The position numbers and the translations under genes were made by a program. A stretch of DNA of 64,000 nucleotides from Impatiens glandulifera (lineage: Eukaryota; Streptophyta; Magnoliopsida; Ericales; Balsaminaceae), in the NCBI RefSeq assembly GCF_907164915.1, contig NC_061867.1:44922242-44986241 (forward strand), given 5' to 3'. Below are positions 58,225-64,000 of the stretch, piece after piece. Numbering within the stretch: position 1 is the stretch's first letter; the number at the start of each line of letters is the position of its first letter. The notes below the pieces were generated by a model. It was given only the letters and a program-made list of their open reading frames with translations. It was not told the origin of the DNA and made no database searches.

Positions 58225-58640
58225 ATTTCAGGAAAAATACCGAGAGATATTAAATCATCTCTCGGTATTTCATACTAGAGAAATACCGAGAGATAATAAA
58301 ATAATTTTTGGTATTTCTCTAGGGCATTACCGATAGATGATCTATTATCTCTCAGCATATTCTCTCGGGATAATACCGAGAGATGATAGATCATCTCTCG
58401 GTATTACCACTAGAGAAATACCAAAGGTCATTCAATATACCGAAAGATATTCAAAAATCCTTTGATATTTTCTCTTGGGGAAAATACCGAGAGAGATATT
58501 AAAATCCTTCGGTACTTTTTCTTGAGACAATACTGAGAGAATTTCTAATAACCTTCGGTATTTTTCTCTAGTGGATATACCGAGATATTTACAAATCTCT
58601 CGGGAAACACCTAAAAAGATCTACCGAAAGTCGTTATACC
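58225..58640. repeat. CACTA subterminal repeats with hairpin arrangement
   Basis: The word ATACCGAGAGAT and its complement ATCTCTCGGTAT occur many times in alternating orientation, spaced 20-50 bp apart (for example 58240, 58256, 58287, 58375, 58392). Adjacent inverted copies can form short hairpins. In CACTA elements such repeats near the end bind the TNPA protein. Confidence 0.8.
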
Positions 58641-58739
58641 GACGAATACCAAGAATTTTCTAATATTTAGGTATTAAATTATACAGACAAATAGGGTCAA
58701 TACCAATAATTTGTACTCTCGTTAATGACACTTTTTATC

Positions 58740-61690
58740 ACTTGAGTTATAAGTCTATTTTTTTTAGAAGAAGAGACAATTAAAAAAATTAGAATATATT
58801 AAGGATGGGGCATTAATGTTATGAAAACTTAGTCAAATCAGTCGTAAATCAAGTTAATTTTGCCATGATTAGTTTTCTCAATCGTAAATAATGTCAACTT
58901 AGCCACGATAAAATTTCTCGCTTGAACGAACATTGTGATGCTAACATGATTTTTGACTAAGAATTGGTTTGTAGCGTGACTTTTGACCAACAAAGTCACT
59001 GAAACTACAATAACATATGAAATAGTTTTCTAGAGTTGTTTTATTAAAAAAAAAAAATCATTTTTATATAAAAATTGTATGTGGTTATATGTCAATTCTA
59101 TTTAACATTTTTAGAAACAAAATTTGTTTTTGTTACTCTCATGTTTTTTTTTCACTCTTTTCAATTTAATTTTTAAATGATATAATATAATTTAAAAAAT
59201 TCTAATTACAAGAATACCACGATCTATTATTCACAAAGAAAGTTAATTGTATTAAATGCACATGAAAATATTCATGACTCAAAATCAATCAAGACTTTGT
59301 TAGCATTTACATCCTTTTTTGCACTATAATGTTTATTATATAAGCTTAAGAGGTATTTGGGTGAGTCAAACATATTTGCTACACAAAGATTTTTACATTG
59401 ACAAAGTGTTAAATGAATCCCAAGTGAATATGCATATTTATTGACACACAATAAAGTTGATAATGATTTTGTCTCTATAGTTTGATTTATTTATTTTAAG
59501 TTTCATTTATGTTATATATAAGATGGTAATTTATGGAAATAATACATTTTTTAGGAAAACGATTAATTTCCATTTCATTAAAAATCCCAAAAGAGGGAAA
59601 ATGAGATTCAAGAAACAAAGCTAGACAGACCCTAGCTTTGTTGAAAAAAAACTAATGAGTTTCAAACAACTGAATTACAGAACAAACAAAACAACAAATA
59701 ATTGATTTACAAACAAGTCATCAAACAAGAGCTATTTGAACCTTCCTTTCCTTGTAATGATTTTATAGGAGATATATTCCATCTTTGACTAAGCTTCCAA
59801 CTATCTTCATTAATTGGAATTCCCCACCATGTATGTATGAGAGCGTTGCCATCAGAAATAATATCATCCCAAAATAATACATTTTTATTTTATACTCTTT
59901 AGTATTTTTTTTAAGGATATGCTTGTTTTTCAATAATTTAATTTTAAATAATCAACTTTTGTATTTCAATATTATTAATATTATATATTATAATTCAAAT
60001 TACAAAATAAGTTTAAAAAATCCAATATTATTGACCTTTTAGGAAATATAGCTATGAAAAATAAAAATAGGCAATATAATCTTTTTTTTATAATATTACA
60101 AAAAAATTAGTTAATAAATTAAAAAAAACAATTTTATGCGATCTGTCTAGATCTTTTTCTATCTATGATAATAATTCGATTAGGTGGGGAGCCTTTCAAT
60201 CTTATATTCAAATATATAAATATACTGATATCTCTAATTTTATTTAAGTATAATCTCTTTTTCTATATCTCAACAAACATAGTGATTTATATATGAACAT
60301 GACGATAATAAAAATAAAGGTGTGATCAATTTCTAGCGACTTTCAAAGGGAGGAAAATCGTGTTGTTCAAAATATGCAGTGAACTGGCGACACTTAGTGG
60401 GGTATAAATTTTATTCTGTATTCTTTTGAAAATTAAGTGTTATAATTTGGACAATCAAGTGCGAATGTGATGGTTGGTCACTTCTTAGTTTACTCAAATA
60501 AATAAATTATTGTTAATCTTGCACAATATTAACGATTATTTATTCAATTGAGCACCCTAAGAACTTGCCAATTATTTCATTAGTGCTCGACTGACCGAAA
60601 GAGAACACACTATTCTTAAGAGAAAAGACGGTATAGAATTTTCACCCCACAAAGAGTCGAAAGCTCATTATATTTATTGAATAAAATGGTTATTCTCTTT
60701 GAGAAAATCATATATAAATTGTTATCCATTTATTTATTATTTGCAGATCTAAATATATATTCATAACTTGAGAGAATATAAATAAATTAATAAATAAATA
60801 TTGTGTGCATGTAAGAATTGTAATGGGATTATCTATAAAAGAAAAATGAGGGTTGCCTTGCCATTCTCATAGTGTATTCCAAATCAATGTAAATGGAATA
60901 AGGTCTCATACACCTAATAATTGTTTTTGCTTGATATAAGAATTAATGTTTAGTACTTCATATTGTAAGTTATTTTTATTTCTTATAGTCCATTTTTAAT
61001 TAAGAAATAAAATTTTAGGTTTTAATTTTAATTTTTTAATTATGCTAAAGCAATATATTGAAGTTGTTTGTACGGAGCTTATGACTTTTTATATGTGGTT
61101 TTATGTGTTCAATTAGAAATTCTGGTATAAATAGTTATTTTATTGTGTTATATTTATATACATTTCTTTTAAACATTCTTCTTTAAAGTTCTTAATTTTG
61201 ATTACAAAATTATTTTTAAAATACTTTTAAAATCGAAATAATTATTAAAAATAGTAGATAATTAAATAATTAGAAATTTATTTTTAAATATATATGTAAC
61301 ATAAAGAAAAAAAATTGAATTAAAATTAAAACAAATATATATATATATATAAATAACAAACTAATAATTTTAATATTTTATTTATACTGACAAAAAATCC
61401 AGGAATTCAGAGTTTAAATTAAACACAATTAAAGACATGACAAAAGGAGGAAAGAAAAATAAATGAGGACAAAATCGAGTGAAAAGAAGTAAGAAATCAA
61501 TGTATTTTTGGTAAGAAATAAAAAAAACAACGTCATTGCGACTAAAGCATTAAAAAACCTCCAAATTAGAGTTTGTTTAAAGATTTTATCTCGGGATTTG
61601 ATTTCGGGTGTATGATTTTTTACTTGTTCGATATGTTTGTGAAAGATTTTCTCGATATACTGTTTTCACTCTCTTTTTCAGTTTTGGAGT
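58740..61690 (+). repeat. 3.9-kb repeat family, copy E
   Basis: It starts at the TTAGAAGAAGAGACAATT block (copy C 18366) and follows the unit in order: GACCAACAAAGTCACTGAA (58983), GTGAACTGGCGACACTTAG (60379), a TATA-like block (60831), CTTTAAAGTTCTTAATTTTG (61181) and AAGATTTTATCTCGGG (61580). A LINE end is inserted at 59552-59871. It has no coding potential. Confidence 0.78.
59552..59871 (-). mobile_element. LINE 3' end, 320 bp, with perfect 15-bp target duplication
   Basis: It is flanked by AAATAATACATTTTT at 59537-59551 and 59872-59886 with no mismatch. On the minus strand it encodes WDDIISDGNALIHTWWGIP followed by WKLSQRWNIS, like the C terminus of the LINE at 15555-17176, and ends with a short A run. 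It is severely 5'-truncated, as is usual for LINE insertions. Confidence 0.85.
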
Positions 61691-62375
61691 AATTATACAT
61701 TATAAGTAAAATTTATAAAAATAAGTTAAAAAATTCAATATTATTGATCTCGTAAGAAATATTGATATGAAAATTAAAATAAGCAATATAATCTCTTTTT
61801 TATAGTATTATAAGTAAATTTGTTAATCAATTAAGTTAAAATAATAATTACGTGATCCAATCTTATTCCATATATATGATAATTCGATTAGGTTGGGAGC
61901 AATAAAGATATGATTAACTTCTAGTGACTTTCAGAGGGAGGAGAACTGTATTATTCTCAGTGGGGTATGAATTTTATTTAGTCTTATTTTTCTGAAAATT
62001 AAGTGTTCTATTTCGGTCAATAAAGTGTCAATGTGATCTACTCAAATAAATAAATTATTGTTAATTTTGGACAGTTAACAATTATTTATTCAATTCAACA
62101 CCATAAGAACTTGTCAATTATTTCATCACCAATCGTCTAACGGAAAGAGACCACATTATTCTCAAAAGAACATTATTATCAATTGAAAAGAGGGTATAGA
62201 ATTTTCACCCCACTTAGTATTGTCAGTTCACTATATTTATTGAATAAATGTTATTTTCTTTGAGAAAATGAGCTTTAAATTGCTATCAATTTATTTTTCC
62301 TTCTTCAAATTCAAATTTAAATTCAAATTTTGAGATAGAATATGAATAAATAAATAAATAGCGTGTGTGTATAAT
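61690..62375 (+). repeat. 3.9-kb repeat family, partial copy F
   Basis: It matches the core of the unit (equivalent to about 19370-20160 of copy C) but lacks its first and last parts: GGAGGAGAACTGTATTATTC, CAGTGGGGTATGAATTTTATT, GAGGGTATAGAATTTTCACC. It joins copy E directly and ends at GTGTGTGTATAATTTG, where block G begins. Confidence 0.7.
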
Positions 62376-63430
62376 TTGTTAAAATCATATTCTTGGGCCT
62401 GGCTGAAGGGCACACGAATATGTATAATTGTGTATATTAAATGAATTAGCTATATAGCTCCTAAAATCATAGATAAAAATAAAAAATTTAAAAATTATTT
62501 AAGTTATTTCTTTGATTTTCTATAATTTTAATTATTGATTGAGGTTATAAATAAGATTTTCATTATATATTATTATTACTATAATGTAAACTAACGTTTT
62601 AGTCCTTTTTTTTTATTTTAGATTGTTTTGGATATTGTGTTCATGGTGTAGTGTGTATTTTATGTAATGGCACCCGACCAGTCTTGGAAAGATTTTTTTT
62701 ACCGCGAATGGTAGATTATGGTGTTATTCTGACCGAGGAAAAGACCGAAGAATATCCATGGTATGTTTTTACAATCGCCGACTAAGAAAAATTAGTCATG
62801 ACATGGTTTACAATAGAGAAAATACCAGCCTTGGTTAAGTTTCTGAGGCAGCGACCGATAAATATAGTCACACAACCATTCGAATGAGTTTTCTTGTAAG
62901 CGACAGAATCTTTTAGCCAGCGACCAAATTTTTCTAGCATGCGAACAAATTTTCTAGCAAGTGAACAAAATTTCTATCCATACTCGACTTTAAATCGTGT
63001 TTTCTAGCCATGGCTTAGTTTTCAACTGAGAAAATAAACTATGACATGCTTTTTGACCGAGTTTCTCCCACACGTGGTCAAAATCTAGGCCAGTGATCGA
63101 GAATTACTTAGTCGGTTTTCCAGATTTCCCAAAACCTATCCAAACCAGTCTAGTTTAGCCTTTAGGCTCTGTTTGTTTGAATGCTTGGTATAACATTCTT
63201 TGTTTTTTTAACTTTATAGTCATAACTTCTAAACCCGCTTGTCCAAAATTATGAAATCAATATATTTACAAACACAAAAATATTTAATCTTAATATCAAT
63301 TTTCATAATTTTCTGGTTACTTAGAATTTTTGACATTTTTCAACATGACTCTATGATGGTTTTTGAAATGTTTAAAATTATTATAATGCATGCATATGTA
63401 TATTATACTCTTCTAACACTCTCTTCTGTA
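62375..63430 (+). repeat. dispersed repeat block G, copy 2
   Basis: It is collinear with 3120-4075: TTCTTGGGCCT, GTGTATATTAAATGAATTAG, GTGTTCATGGTGTAGTGTG, the GCGAC.GAATTTTCTAGC tract (62890-63000) and a close with TGTTTAAAATTATTATAATGC. No gene is supported; the small frame at 63239-63457 is AT-driven. Confidence 0.7.
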
Positions 63431-64000
63431 GGATTTTGTATATTTGTACATGTATAGTCATTCTTTTATTTATTTAATTACATATATGTTTGATTGTCAT
63501 AAACTATTACAATGGTCACACAAATGTGGGCAATCATCTTTAGCTTTAAGATTAACACGGTAGGACAATTTAAACAAACGTTTAAAAATACAAAAGTAAA
63601 CTTAAAAAAAATATGTGTGTTCGCGTGTATGGGTCTACATCTTTAATGAGCTGACCAACTGAGTAGTGTGAGTTTAGGCATTGATAGTTAAAAAATTAAA
63701 AGTTATAGGTCTTTATTGTCTTTTATACAATTATGGCTTGTTTAATTATTAATGGGTTTGGACATGTATGTATAAGTAATTTAGGGTTTCTAGGCTAATT
63801 ACTCGTTTATAAGGTTGTTTGTGAAGGTTGATAATACAACACTTAAGATTCTCAAGACTTTTTCCTCTCTAGCAAATATCTATTTTCAGAGTTTCATATT
63901 TTCATAGTTGTTCATATAAGATCCAATAGTCAAAGCCAACAAGTATGGAAACGAACTAGGGAAATAATACTCTATCTACCCAAGTGAGTGTAGGAAAGGA
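63430..64000. other. window end, possible LTR-like sequence
   Basis: 63760-63900 has TTAGGGTTTCTAGGCTAATT, CGTTTATAAGG and TTTTTCCTCTCTAGC in an arrangement like the transcribed end of a plant LTR, but no primer-binding site or second copy lies within the window. No gene is seen. Confidence 0.25.

Larger units (their letters stand above)
53590..58735 (+). mobile_element. second decayed CACTA element
   Basis: Coding relics appear in the normal CACTA order: TNP2 transposase, DUF4218, DUF4216, then a Ptta/TNPA-type second protein, followed by a dense block of short direct and inverted subterminal repeats (58225-58640). Terminal CACTA sequences were not found at either side, so the bounds are approximate. 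The right limit is set by the start of the 3.9-kb repeat copy E. Confidence 0.75.

Overview
This window reads as nuclear DNA from a eudicot plant. It is very AT-rich, full of plant transposons nested in one another, and has one intact intron-containing host gene of a plant-specific family, a xyloglucan endotransglucosylase/hydrolase (XTH). I cannot name the species. The accessory ORFs of the large Copia element resemble, from memory, proteins annotated in Lamiales genomes, so an asterid is a weak guess.

Layout: 1-5302 is AT-rich repeat debris. 5303-11880 holds CACTA transposon ends and a decayed CACTA coding region, split by a young 4.7-kb Copia retrotransposon (5721-10438) with identical 143-bp LTRs and an intact 1397-codon ORF. 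11890-27610 is made mostly of copies of an unnamed repeat unit of about 3.9 kb, interrupted by a fold-back element carrying a LINE, a 21-bp/63-bp hierarchical minisatellite and unresolved AT-rich DNA. 27702-31588 is a non-autonomous Mutator-like element with roughly 800-bp terminal inverted repeats that has captured a caleosin/peroxygenase gene and a ribosomal protein L23 (uL14) gene. It appears to have jumped into the very end of a PIF/Harbinger element (31593-32664). 33030-34023 is the XTH gene, on the minus strand. 37050-52690 is an old Copia relic split by a 14.1-kb Copia element (37636-51767, Sirevirus-like). Downstream of its broken pol, this element carries three related accessory ORFs, each behind its own TATA-like box. 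53590-58735 is a second decayed CACTA element. 58740-63430 is more of the 3.9-kb repeat family, containing a 320-bp LINE end with a perfect 15-bp target duplication.

Almost all coding capacity here is mobile-element protein (gag, protease, integrase, reverse transcriptase, RNase H, transposases). Nesting gives relative ages: old Copia before large Copia; CACTA before young Copia; Harbinger before Mutator-like element; repeat unit before LINE. The most unusual systems are the three-cassette Copia element and the Mutator-like element whose own inverted repeats consist of captured host gene DNA, including an inverted ribosomal-protein promoter. No rRNA, tRNA or CRISPR array was seen.
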